In this document: piece after piece, positions 1 to 5,465 of the stretch | Layout: the number at the start of each line of letters is the position of its first letter | Position numbering within the stretch: position 1 is the stretch's first letter | Source: a virus | IMG/VR virus record: IMGVR_UViG_3300025769_001003 | Location: 1-21,452 of that record | DNA: 21,452 nucleotides | Direction: 5' to 3' (one strand) | Translations under genes and position numbers: made by a program | The notes under the pieces: model-generated | Databases searched by the model: none | Told to the model about the DNA's origin: nothing | What the model saw: the letters and a program-made list of their open reading frames with translations, nothing else

Positions 1-54
1 GCACGGCTCGATGGAGCAAAGGCGATCTTTGATATCATCAATGGCAATGTCTGA
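1..54 (+). CDS. C-terminal end of an upstream gene (partial)
   Basis: The first 17 codons of the window read open in frame 1 and give a natural-looking C-terminus (LDGAKAIFDIINGNV) that ends at a TGA at 52-54. The start lies outside the window. The fragment is too short to assign a function. Its stop leaves a 19-nt gap before the next start at 74, which argues that the next gene does not begin at the earlier in-frame ATG at 11. Confidence 0.5.
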   Translation, partial: ARLDGAKAIFDIINGNV

Positions 55-61
55 TCCATCA

Positions 62-73
62 ACCAATCAATAT
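62..73 (+). promoter_or_regulatory. SD-less leader motif ACCAATCAATAT before a start
   Basis: The 12-mer ACCAATCAATAT sits directly against the ATG at 74. Almost the same 12-mer occurs twice in tandem before the start at 392. No Shine-Dalgarno sequence is present. The motif is inferred to be a translation-initiation leader, and it helped choose the start of the downstream gene. Confidence 0.4.
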
Positions 74-307
74 ATGAAAAATTCAAAATACATCGTCCCT
101 GTCATCGCTTCCGACAACTTTTACGTGGTTCGCTCCACGTATAATCCGTTTGCTCGACATCAAGAAACAGGGGAGTTCAATGGTACGGAGTACAACTCAT
201 TCTCCTCCGAGCAGAAGGCTCTGGACTATGCGTCCAGTATGGTAGAGGTCGGCGACGTAACGTCCGTGGAGGTGCGACACATAATCCGCATCGTCCACAA
301 AATATGA
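74..307 (+). CDS. Hypothetical protein, 77 aa
   Basis: Small soluble protein of unknown function with no signal peptide or membrane segment. It begins MKNSKYIVPVIASDNFYVV and has an alternating hydrophobic pattern suggesting beta strands, a short acidic helix in the middle (SSEQKALDYASSM) and a final basic beta strand. The start at 74 is preferred over the in-frame ATGs at 11 and 47 because an upstream reading frame ends at 54 and because the ATG at 74 directly follows the ACCAATCAATAT leader also found before the next gene. I do not recognise the family. Confidence 0.6.
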   Translation: MKNSKYIVPVIASDNFYVVRSTYNPFARHQETGEFNGTEYNSFSSEQKALDYASSMVEVGDVTSVEVRHIIRIVHKI

Positions 308-315
308 TAGTCGAA

Positions 316-352
316 ACAGGCGAGAGCCTGTCTTGCAGGTTGGCAACTGCAA
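316..352 (+). other. Two adjacent RNA hairpins in an intergenic gap
   Basis: Positions 316-331 form ACAGGC-GAGA-GCCTGT, a perfect 6-bp stem closed by a GNRA-type tetraloop. Positions 333-352 form TTGCAG and CTGCAA around an 8-nt loop. There is no T-run, so these are not ordinary intrinsic terminators. They could be an RNA processing or mRNA-stability element between the genes at 74-307 and 392-688. Confidence 0.4.
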
Positions 353-366
353 CTGATGAGACAGCC

Positions 367-390
367 ACCAATCAATACACCAATCAATAC
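367..390 (+). repeat. Tandem 12-mer ACCAATCAATAC x2 before a start codon
   Basis: Two perfect head-to-tail copies of ACCAATCAATAC (367-378 and 379-390) end one base before the ATG at 392. A third copy with one change lies at 62-73, also next to a start. Related C/A-rich stretches such as AATACAATACACC precede other starts. It is probably a non-SD leader; an operator function is the alternative. Confidence 0.5.
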
Positions 391-391
391 T

Positions 392-688
392 ATGCTAATT
401 AAAATACCTACACTATCCGCAAACAATCACCAAAAAATGGTAGAAATGCTCTCCGTGCTATTCGAGGCAGGAGACCCAAGCAATACAATCAAGGGGGTCG
501 CAAGTGCCTGCACGTTTCAAGCTGCTAACCTCAATGATGACGCAATTAAAAAGGGTATGATTGAGGACGAGTACTTGGGTGCTGTGACTGCAATATCCCC
601 GATGGAAATCGGTACGACAATCGACGTACTCATGTCCCTCGCTTACCAAGCCGGACTCAAAGCTGGAAAGGAATCAATCGAATCATGA
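392..688 (+). CDS. Hypothetical protein, 98 aa
   Basis: Unrecognised, mostly alpha-helical soluble protein. It begins MLIKIPTLSANNHQKMVEML and ends in a helix (DVLMSLAYQAGLKAGKES). An in-frame ATG at 356 would add 12 residues encoded by the leader repeats, so the ATG at 392, directly after the tandem ACCAATCAATAC repeat, is taken as the start. Its TGA overlaps the next ATG as ATGA (685-688), so it is probably translationally coupled to the cell-wall hydrolase that follows. Confidence 0.6.
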   Translation: MLIKIPTLSANNHQKMVEMLSVLFEAGDPSNTIKGVASACTFQAANLNDDAIKKGMIEDEYLGAVTAISPMEIGTTIDVLMSLAYQAGLKAGKESIES

Positions 689-1101
689 GGCTACTACTCA
701 CAGTCACCGCACTATTCTGGTGCGCCACGGCCAGTGCCTACAACAGCACTGAGATTGTCACAGCAACGCTCATCCTCGAAGCTGGGGGTGAGTACCACGA
801 TGGGGCAATGGAGGCCGTACACGAGGTCATACTGACCCGCTCGGCCAAGCGTAGGCTCACACCTATGCAGGTCTGCTTACAGCGGTTGCAATTCTCCTGC
901 TGGAATAGCGGGAGGATCGACCAGCTAATCGCCAAGGCCAAGCGTCACCCAAGATGGGGCGAGGCTTTGTTTATTACACAATCACCAGCCACCAACTATA
1001 CCGGAGGGGCTGATCACTACCATGCGGATTACTGCAATCCGTACTGGGCAAAATCATTGACCCGCACTACCAAGATTGGTAGGCATATCTTCTATAAGTA
1101 A
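685..1101 (+). CDS. SleB-type cell-wall hydrolase (endolysin) with signal peptide
   Basis: Predicted peptidoglycan hydrolase of the Hydrolase_2/SleB family (lytic transglycosylase fold), 138 aa. Residues 1-18 form a signal peptide (MRLLLTVTALFWCATASA) with likely cleavage after ASA, so the enzyme should be exported by the host Sec system. The motif LEAGGE at 31-36 matches the family's catalytic glutamate box (E32). QFSCWN (69-74) and the C-terminal block GADHYHADYCNPYWAKS followed by IGRHIFYK are the usual conserved tail of the family. It overlaps the preceding gene by ATGA. Its expected role is host lysis at the end of infection. Carrying its own signal peptide suggests it needs no large-hole holin for export. 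The small membrane protein at 2196-2342 is a possible partner. Confidence 0.85.
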   Translation: MRLLLTVTALFWCATASAYNSTEIVTATLILEAGGEYHDGAMEAVHEVILTRSAKRRLTPMQVCLQRLQFSCWNSGRIDQLIAKAKRHPRWGEALFITQSPATNYTGGADHYHADYCNPYWAKSLTRTTKIGRHIFYK

Positions 1102-1112
1102 TACAATACACC

Positions 1113-1424
1113 ATGAAAACAGTAGAACTATTCCGCATTCGCAACCTCGCTACAGGCGAGATCGTCCGCAACCAACTGTCTCAGGCAGGAGTCGATCAAG
1201 ACCTTCTGACACTAGAAGCCCTTGGGGTGGACACTTCCTCCGACTTCTCCGTCGAGAGTGAAGGTCATTTTACATATCGTGAAGTGACTACCAAATACAA
1301 CTCAATGTCACAGGCTGACATCGACAACGGGGGCGACAATGACCCCTACGAATTAACCCACCGAATCTATACGCCAGTCAATGGCATGACACACCATGAA
1401 GAAATCAGTACAACAATCCGCTGA
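1113..1424 (+). CDS. Hypothetical protein, 103 aa
   Basis: Unrecognised soluble protein beginning MKTVELFRIRNLATGEIVRN. Its N-terminus looks like a beta hairpin, and an acidic, asparagine-rich loop (ADIDNGGDNDPYE) lies near residues 69-82. It starts at an ATG preceded by AATACAATACACC with no Shine-Dalgarno sequence. The last 29 bases overlap the next gene in another frame. It lies in the run of small genes after the lysis enzyme, and no function can be given. Confidence 0.6.
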   Translation: MKTVELFRIRNLATGEIVRNQLSQAGVDQDLLTLEALGVDTSSDFSVESEGHFTYREVTTKYNSMSQADIDNGGDNDPYELTHRIYTPVNGMTHHEEISTTIR

Positions 1425-1608
1425 CCATCTCAGCAAAGCAATCGACGCACTCACCGAGGTGCGGGCGATTTTACACGAGACAATCGACAGCCCTTACTTC
1501 AAGGGCGACGTTGCCTCAGTTCAGGACAGATACTACGAGGTCGATGCAATCATCGACGACCTCGATTCCGCTCACCAATACATCACCGACATCAACCTTG
1601 ACTTCTAA
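1396..1608 (+). CDS. Hypothetical helical protein, 70 aa
   Basis: Small protein predicted to be two long alpha helices. The first (residues 1-32) has regular hydrophobic spacing (DHLSKAIDALTEVRAILHE) and the second (40-63) contains VQDRYYEVDAIIDDL. It could dimerise or bind a partner, but no family is recognised. It overlaps the preceding gene by 29 nt and is followed after 5 nt by the next gene, consistent with one operon. Confidence 0.55.
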   Translation: MKKSVQQSADHLSKAIDALTEVRAILHETIDSPYFKGDVASVQDRYYEVDAIIDDLDSAHQYITDINLDF

Positions 1609-1613
1609 TTATT

Positions 1614-1901
1614 ATGCACGACCACACATACTACCTACGCCTCGCTTCACAGCACTACCTGACCGACGAGATTCCAGAGAACTGGGATAGTCTCACGATA
1701 GAGGAGCAGGATAAGTTCCTGTCCGACAACGCTTGGCAACCATTCCAAGACATGGAGCCGGAGGAATTGATCGACCATATCGAAGACCTCGCCAATGCCT
1801 TTGAGCAAGTCGCCCACAAAGAACGCAGGGCGACACTCGACGAGGTCAAAGACAGGATCAGTCCAACCGGAGAACTCAGTAAAGTCATCAACGCATCTTA
1901 A
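1614..1901 (+). CDS. Hypothetical acidic protein, 95 aa
   Basis: Acidic soluble protein, rich in D and E, beginning MHDHTYYLRLASQHYLTDE. It is predicted helical, including EELIDHIEDLANAFEQVAHK near residues 51-70. It starts at an ATG preceded by AATTATT, without a Shine-Dalgarno sequence. It is the last gene before the structured terminator at 1907-1986. Small acidic phage proteins of this kind sometimes bind host proteins, but nothing in the sequence shows a function. Confidence 0.6.
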   Translation: MHDHTYYLRLASQHYLTDEIPENWDSLTIEEQDKFLSDNAWQPFQDMEPEELIDHIEDLANAFEQVAHKERRATLDEVKDRISPTGELSKVINAS

Positions 1902-1906
1902 TTCCA

Positions 1907-1986
1907 TAAGGAACTTCTATCCCCTTACTGAATCCGACCCGCCCTTGCGGGGGCGGTCGGTTCTTTAAGTGAGACGGGGTTCCTTA
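1907..1986 (+). other. Extended folded RNA element enclosing a terminator
   Basis: Beyond the terminator hairpin, the flanks pair with each other. CTTACT (1924-1929) pairs with AGTGAG (1968-1973), CCC (1921-1923) with GGG (1976-1978), and TAAGGAA (1907-1913) with TTCCTTA (1980-1986). This makes a closed structure of about 80 nt in a gap without genes. It could be a regulated terminator, a processing site or a small RNA. The pairings were found by eye. Confidence 0.4.
1934..1966 (+). terminator. Rho-independent terminator after the first gene block
   Basis: Strong GC-rich hairpin: CCGACC, one bulged C, GCCC, loop TTGCG(G), then GGGCGGTCGG, followed by TTCTTT. It lies 32 nt after the stop of the gene ending at 1901. 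The next gene starts at 2008, after the hairpin. Confidence 0.8.
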
Positions 1987-2007
1987 AGTAACGAAACCAT
2001 CAACACC

Positions 2008-2199
2008 ATGTCAAATCAGAAACACATATCAAAACAGAAACCAGAAAACATCGAACCCAAGGTCACTTGCTGGAGGGATATGCCGGAGGCAAAAGAAATC
2101 CTTGCATTCCTACAGTTCCTCAACCATCGTGCTACGGATGAACACGTAGTCAACCTGCCCGCAGGCAGCTACGATTTTCTTAACCACATACATCAATGA
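2008..2199 (+). CDS. Hypothetical basic protein, 63 aa
   Basis: Small protein beginning MSNQKHISKQKPENIEPKV, with a basic, probably disordered N-terminus and a helix around residues 28-42 (EAKEILAFLQFLNHR). The ATG at 2008 (context CAACACC-ATG) is preferred over a GTG at 1969, which lies in the terminator's downstream arm. The TGA overlaps the start of the next gene as ATGA (2196-2199), implying coupled translation. Family unknown. Confidence 0.5.
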   Translation: MSNQKHISKQKPENIEPKVTCWRDMPEAKEILAFLQFLNHRATDEHVVNLPAGSYDFLNHIHQ

Positions 2200-2342
2200 C
2201 AACATCAATGAAACCAATTGACGACATACCATTAGTATACAAAGGGCGCAGCACCTTTTTCTCAGCATATGCTCTACTGATCTCCATTCTGGGGGTCGGT
2301 CTAATTCTAATCATAGCAACCATAATACACCTATGCAACTAG
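2196..2342 (+). CDS. Small single-span membrane protein, 48 aa (possible holin)
   Basis: A short gene between ATG 2196 and TAG 2340-2342. Residues 1-20 are polar, with an internal basic patch (YKGR). They are followed by a hydrophobic stretch of about 26 residues, from FFSAYALLISILGV through GLILIIATIIHL, ending in CN. This is one transmembrane helix. It is coupled to both neighbours: ATGA overlap upstream and a 10-nt overlap with the ATG at 2333 downstream. Small one-span membrane proteins near an endolysin gene can be holins or antiholins, so a lysis role is possible. The endolysin is 1.1 kb away across a terminator, so this is only an inference. Confidence 0.6.
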   Translation: MTTSMKPIDDIPLVYKGRSTFFSAYALLISILGVGLILIIATIIHLCN

Positions 2343-2722
2343 ACATACACACATACCCGCAAGGGCAGCAGCTTTCCGATGGGGAGCTAGTACAACGCCA
2401 AGTCATCCAAAACGGGCGGCTTGTTTTCACGGACGCTTACTTCGGCGAACTTTCGGATGGTGACAGGTACATCATCCCAAGTCAGGTAGAGATGCCTCTC
2501 GCCAGTGACACCGAGATCCTTGACTTCCTAGTCAAGAACCAGCCGAAGATCGGTTGGACTATCTCGGAGTTCAAGTGGAGAGAGGAGTCCTGTGTTCACG
2601 CATTCACCCGTGACGATATGGAAGACATCGGCGAGCGACTGTACGATACTGGGGACACGGCTGACCTTCTCGGAGCGTTCCGAGAGTTGTTCACCGAGAT
2701 CATTAACAACGAGGAACTCTAA
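2333..2722 (+). CDS. Hypothetical acidic protein, 129 aa
   Basis: Soluble acidic protein beginning MQLDIHTYPQGQQLSDGELV. The first half looks beta-rich (GRLVFTDAYFGEL, DRYIIPSQVEM). The second half is helical and acidic, ending in AFRELFTEIINNEEL. No recognised domain, signal peptide or membrane segment. Its start overlaps the end of the small membrane protein by 10 nt. It is followed by a promoter-like sequence and a terminator before the nuclease gene. Confidence 0.6.
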   Translation: MQLDIHTYPQGQQLSDGELVQRQVIQNGRLVFTDAYFGELSDGDRYIIPSQVEMPLASDTEILDFLVKNQPKIGWTISEFKWREESCVHAFTRDDMEDIGERLYDTGDTADLLGAFRELFTEIINNEEL

Positions 2723-2723
2723 T

Positions 2724-2752
2724 TTGACATCAAGGGTGGGGCTCGCTTGTAT
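2724..2752 (+). promoter_or_regulatory. Possible sigma70-type promoter before the nuclease gene
   Basis: A perfect -35 box TTGACA (2724-2729), then a 17-nt spacer and a weak -10 TTGTAT (2747-2752; 3 of 6 consensus bases). The predicted start would be near 2759, inside the terminator hairpin at 2735-2771, so the two signals compete for the same DNA. Confidence 0.35.
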
Positions 2753-2771
2753 GTGGGCTCCACCTTTTTTT
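2735..2771 (+). terminator. Terminator/attenuator abutting the start codon at 2772
   Basis: A 10-bp stem GGTGGGGCTC (2735-2744) pairs with GGGCTCCACC (2755-2764), including two G-U pairs, and is followed directly by seven T's (2765-2771). The ATG of the nuclease gene begins at the next base. This has the form of an intrinsic terminator. Because no room is left for a ribosome-binding site, it could be an attenuator controlling the nuclease gene. Confidence 0.7.
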
Positions 2772-3533
2772 ATGGCTCACTTCTACAACTGCGAGGTCAT
2801 CAGTGACCCAACATTTAATCCCGATATTGAAACTCCGGCACAGGCACGGAAGCACCGCAAGGTGTACCCGTCCGTGACTACAGTCCTCGGCATCGTGAAG
2901 GATGCTTTCTTGGACAGCATTTATAAGCCACGCATGATGGCTCAACTAGCTAGGGAAAAGCCCAACCTTCACTGGAAGGACATCGAACGGCTGACCTACG
3001 GCACACGGGAGCATCCGATAACAGGAGAGATGATCGAGTCCTCCCAGTTCGGCACGACTGTGCATAAGGTGATCGAGGATCACATAAACTATTTCTGGTT
3101 CCAGCAGGGGCAGCACCCCGAGGACACCGCTTGGAACAAGTGGGCTGAACCATTCGTCCAATGGGTAGAGGCCACTGGGGTCAAGCCTATATCCTGCGAA
3201 AGGGTCGTCGCTAATAACAGGATCAAGATAGCTGGGAGCGTGGACTTCATTGGTCACGATGCGGAGGGTAAACTATTCCTAGCTGACTATAAGTGCAGGG
3301 CGAACACCAAGGGCAAGGCTAAGGTCTACGAAAAGGACTGCCAGCAGTTAGCTATCGAGGCTTGGATGCTACAGATGGAGCATGGGCTCGGCTACCTGCC
3401 AGCCTGCCGATCAGTGATCGTTGACTGCGACACCGCCGAACATATGCACCACAACTGGCCGAAGGATGACCTGATCAAGGGCATCAAGGTTGCCAAGAAG
3501 TGCGCCGAACTTTACTGGCTGCTGAGGATGTAA
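2772..3533 (+). CDS. PD-(D/E)XK nuclease, RecB/Cas4-like exonuclease family
   Basis: 253-aa predicted nuclease. In order: YPSVTTVLG (32-40), typical of the N-terminus of phage RecB-like nucleases; FGTTVHKVIEDH (93-104), with the family histidine (H98); GSVDFIG (155-161), with a metal-binding Asp (D158); ADYKC (171-175), the D-x-K core (D172, K174); and QQLAIEAW (191-198), matching the QxxxY-type final motif. These are the hallmarks of the PD-(D/E)XK superfamily. It probably resects or degrades DNA for recombination or replication, alongside the ERF annealing protein at 5466-5909. The start is the only ATG before the conserved YPSVTT block and directly follows the T-run of a terminator. The stop overlaps the next start as TAATG. 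Confidence 0.8.
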   Translation: MAHFYNCEVISDPTFNPDIETPAQARKHRKVYPSVTTVLGIVKDAFLDSIYKPRMMAQLAREKPNLHWKDIERLTYGTREHPITGEMIESSQFGTTVHKVIEDHINYFWFQQGQHPEDTAWNKWAEPFVQWVEATGVKPISCERVVANNRIKIAGSVDFIGHDAEGKLFLADYKCRANTKGKAKVYEKDCQQLAIEAWMLQMEHGLGYLPACRSVIVDCDTAEHMHHNWPKDDLIKGIKVAKKCAELYWLLRM

Positions 3534-3769
3534 TGAGACTCAAGTACCATGACTACATAGACGAGGCCGAGGTCGGTGCAATCCGTTTCGACGGCTACGA
3601 TTCCGCCATTCTGGGATTGGATGCCAACGGATTTCTTGTGTACGATTACGACAAGATGGTACGCATACCTATGGAGCAGGGCATGAGTATGCAGGAAGCA
3701 ATTGAATGGCTTGACTACAATGTACTTTGTGTAATGGGTGGACAGGGCTTCACTGTACTGTACCGATGA
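3533..3769 (+). CDS. Hypothetical protein, 78 aa
   Basis: Small soluble protein beginning MRLKYHDYIDEAEVGAIRFD, apparently mixed beta/alpha, with a strand pair (AILGLDANGFLVYDYDKMV) and a helix (SMQEAIEWLDYN) near residues 50-61. It starts inside the upstream stop (TAATG) and ends by ATGA overlap with the next gene, so it belongs to the recombination operon. It may be an accessory to the flanking nucleases. I do not recognise a named family. Confidence 0.6.
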   Translation: MRLKYHDYIDEAEVGAIRFDGYDSAILGLDANGFLVYDYDKMVRIPMEQGMSMQEAIEWLDYNVLCVMGGQGFTVLYR

Positions 3770-4212
3770 AGAAACAATTCGACCAGTCCCTTTTTGAAAA
3801 GCACGATGCCGCCGCCAGAGCGGCTACATCTGCCTTCATTCGGGATCGAGGTTGGGAAGTCCGAGAGAACCCGGACATCTACGCACAGGATCTCATAGCC
3901 ACCAAGGATGACGACGAGTTACTCATTGAGTGCGAGGTCAAAGTAGTCTGGGATGGCGGTGCTTTCCCCTTTGATACAGTGCAGCTACCTGAGAGGAAGA
4001 GGAAGTTCTTCACCTCGAATACAATTTTCTTTGTATGGAATAAGGATCTATCCGATGCCGTTTACTTCTCGGCACGGGACATTCAGGGACTCAAGCCCGT
4101 GCTGGTCTCTAACAAGTACATCAGATCCGGCGAGTACTTCTTTCAAGTACCGATGAATGTAACCAAGCTAGTCAGTAATGCACCAGTACAGGATTCAGTA
4201 CAGGAGAACTGA
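3766..4212 (+). CDS. PD-(D/E)XK-like endonuclease candidate, 148 aa
   Basis: Predicted small nuclease-fold protein. After an N-terminal helix (residues 4-28), the segment ENPDIYAQDLIA supplies a possible active-site Asp (D42). It is followed by a strand carrying LLIECEVKVVW (52-62), an E-x-K pair (E57, K59), which together give the D-(x)n-ExK arrangement of restriction-enzyme-like folds. A later strand, NTIFFVWNKDLSDAVYFS, resembles the edge strands of that fold. The probable role is DNA cleavage in phage recombination or host DNA breakdown, but the assignment rests on the motif only. ATG 3766 overlaps the upstream TGA; the C-terminus overlaps the next gene by 35 nt. Confidence 0.5.
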   Translation: MKKQFDQSLFEKHDAAARAATSAFIRDRGWEVRENPDIYAQDLIATKDDDELLIECEVKVVWDGGAFPFDTVQLPERKRKFFTSNTIFFVWNKDLSDAVYFSARDIQGLKPVLVSNKYIRSGEYFFQVPMNVTKLVSNAPVQDSVQEN

Positions 4213-4363
4213 TATGCCGGAGGGTTACATCGGGCGTGCGGTCAAGCACGCTCGGGACGAGAAGGAGGCAATGAAGTACATCGGCAGCAGGCCGGACAAG
4301 AAAGGTTTCTTTAGATTAAAACGAGGCGGAGTCGCCGAACTTATATCTATTAACAAACTATGA
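4178..4363 (+). CDS. Small basic conserved phage protein, 61 aa
   Basis: Begins MHQYRIQYRRTDMPEGYIGR. The pattern is beta strand, RRTDMPEG turn, then a basic helix (AVKHARDEKEAMKYI) and a second strand ending in ELISINKL. It resembles small unnamed proteins I associate with marine phages, but I cannot name the family. The ATG at 4178 is kept over the one at 4214 because the upstream residues form a convincing first strand. Its TGA overlaps the next ATG (ATGA). Function unknown; nucleic-acid binding is possible from the charge. Confidence 0.55.
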   Translation: MHQYRIQYRRTDMPEGYIGRAVKHARDEKEAMKYIGSRPDKKGFFRLKRGGVAELISINKL

Positions 4364-4656
4364 AAATAACGATAGAACATTACGATGAAGTCGCCACACT
4401 TGAAGTCAGCGATAATGAATGCAACATCGAAACCTTTGCCGATCACCTTGAAAGAATCCTGATGGTGATGTGGCTACCGGAACAGGTTGAAAAAATCCTT
4501 GGACATCACTATTATGACGAGGGTTATGACAATGGCTACAAGGAGGGCTACAAAGAAGGTATGCATACAGTATCACCATCGACTATTCGCAACAGCAAAG
4601 AAGTCATCGACTACCCCAGAGATGCACTAGGAAATATAAAAAGCAATCCGTCCTAA
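4360..4656 (+). CDS. Hypothetical protein, 98 aa, with G-Y repeat
   Basis: Starts MKITIEHYDEVATLEVSDNE, a beta-rich N-terminus, followed by a helix (ETFADHLERILMVMWLPEQV). An imperfect four-residue repeat follows near residues 52-67 (DEGYDNGYKEGYKEG). The C-terminus is polar and probably disordered. No known domain. It is linked to its neighbours by ATGA (upstream) and TAATG (downstream), so it is translated with the recombination genes. Confidence 0.6.
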   Translation: MKITIEHYDEVATLEVSDNECNIETFADHLERILMVMWLPEQVEKILGHHYYDEGYDNGYKEGYKEGMHTVSPSTIRNSKEVIDYPRDALGNIKSNPS

Positions 4657-5102
4657 TGACGTACTTACCACAGAACAAACTGGCCAAGTGGCGTGAAGCC
4701 AACAAGCCGGGTCGATGCCCGATACTGAATGATCGGAAGTCGGACTGGGTAGTTGACCACGACCACAGAACCGGGATGGTTCGTGGTGTCATCTCACGGA
4801 TGGGCAACAGTCTCCTCGGAAAGATTGAGAACTTCCTGTACCGGAGGTGCGGCCAATCCCCCGAAAATTTCTCCAGTATTCTTAGAAACATCGCTGACTA
4901 TCTGGATCAGGAAAGTACAGATGTCCTTCACCCCGTGGGTCTTACACAACTTACCAAGCGGTTTGCCTACAACTTGACGGCTGAAGAACAATGCCAAGTA
5001 TTACGTGACTTAGGGGCTGACCAACGAACCCTTGATTCACTTACCAATTCTAAGCAACGGGAGTCCTGCTTCCGGAAACTAACCAAACAAAAACATGAAT
5101 AA
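4656..5102 (+). CDS. Endonuclease VII-like Holliday-junction resolvase
   Basis: 148 aa. Residues 21-56 resemble the recombination endonuclease VII family (T4 gp49, His-Me finger fold): CPIL (21-24), WVVDHDHRTGMVRGVI (31-46) with the D34-H35-D36-H37 catalytic cluster, and GNSLLGKIENF (50-60) with the conserved Asn. Such enzymes cut branched DNA during replication, recombination and packaging. The CxxC zinc pair that normally surrounds this core is missing: only C21 is in place, and its partners are replaced by L24 and by R/M in ISRMGN. The fold may be zinc-free, as in shortened marine-phage relatives. The C-terminal half is helical and unassigned. The start overlaps the upstream stop (TAATG). 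Confidence 0.75.
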   Translation: MTYLPQNKLAKWREANKPGRCPILNDRKSDWVVDHDHRTGMVRGVISRMGNSLLGKIENFLYRRCGQSPENFSSILRNIADYLDQESTDVLHPVGLTQLTKRFAYNLTAEEQCQVLRDLGADQRTLDSLTNSKQRESCFRKLTKQKHE

Positions 5103-5463
5103 CATATGCAAATCAAATTCACCTGACTGCGTTCTTTCACTTGTATGTGAGATCGAAAAGAAGGTTCCAATCGAAGAGGTTGTACGGGAGTACGTTGGCG
5201 ATGGAGTGATCCATCTCGAAAGCAGTACAAGGTTCTCAAGTCCATTTGTCGAAAATGACGATGAGTGTTCTCTTTATGTCCACAACGGACGGAACGCTTG
5301 GAAGTGTTTCAAGTCCGGCAAGGGCGGGAATGTTATTGATTTTGTAGTGCAAGCCCAGCAACTTAATGAATTTACTGAGGGACGTACTGTAAATTCAGAG
5401 GACTACGCTTTTGCAATCGACAGGATTGTAGAAAAATACAGCGACAAACTTAACCACAACTAA
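5095..5463 (+). CDS. CHC2 primase-like protein with degenerate zinc site
   Basis: 122 aa. The block AWKCFKSGKGGNVIDFV (68-84) closely matches the second half of the CHC2 zinc domain of DnaG-type primases (consensus WxCFGCGKGGDxIDFV). SSPFVENDDECSLYVHNG (48-65) matches the first half (CPFHxExxPSFxV). In a normal domain C, H, C and C hold zinc; here three of the four are replaced (S49, V52, S74) and only C71 remains. The catalytic TOPRIM part of a primase is absent. It probably kept a DNA-binding or helicase-partner role beside the DnaB helicase (7081-8406) rather than primer synthesis. It overlaps the resolvase gene by 8 nt. Confidence 0.7.
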   Translation: MNNICKSNSPDCVLSLVCEIEKKVPIEEVVREYVGDGVIHLESSTRFSSPFVENDDECSLYVHNGRNAWKCFKSGKGGNVIDFVVQAQQLNEFTEGRTVNSEDYAFAIDRIVEKYSDKLNHN

Positions 5464-5465
5464 AC

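Noticed and set aside
11-73. Earlier start for the first complete gene
   Set aside because: Another frame is coding until 54, and the leader repeat lies directly before the ATG at 74.
367-390. Start of a CRISPR or iteron array
   Set aside because: Only two adjacent copies of 12 nt with no spacers. The position at a start codon favours a leader element.
2592-2771. N-terminal extension of the RecB-like nuclease
   Set aside because: The frame is open but overlaps the gene at 2333-2722 and runs through a terminator hairpin and its T-run. The extra residues are S/T/R-rich and not domain-like.
4504-4560. Functional tandem DNA repeat
   Set aside because: The repeated GGNTATGACAATGGCTACAA-like units encode the G-Y repeat of the protein at 4360-4656. 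Divergence at third positions suggests selection on the protein, not the DNA.
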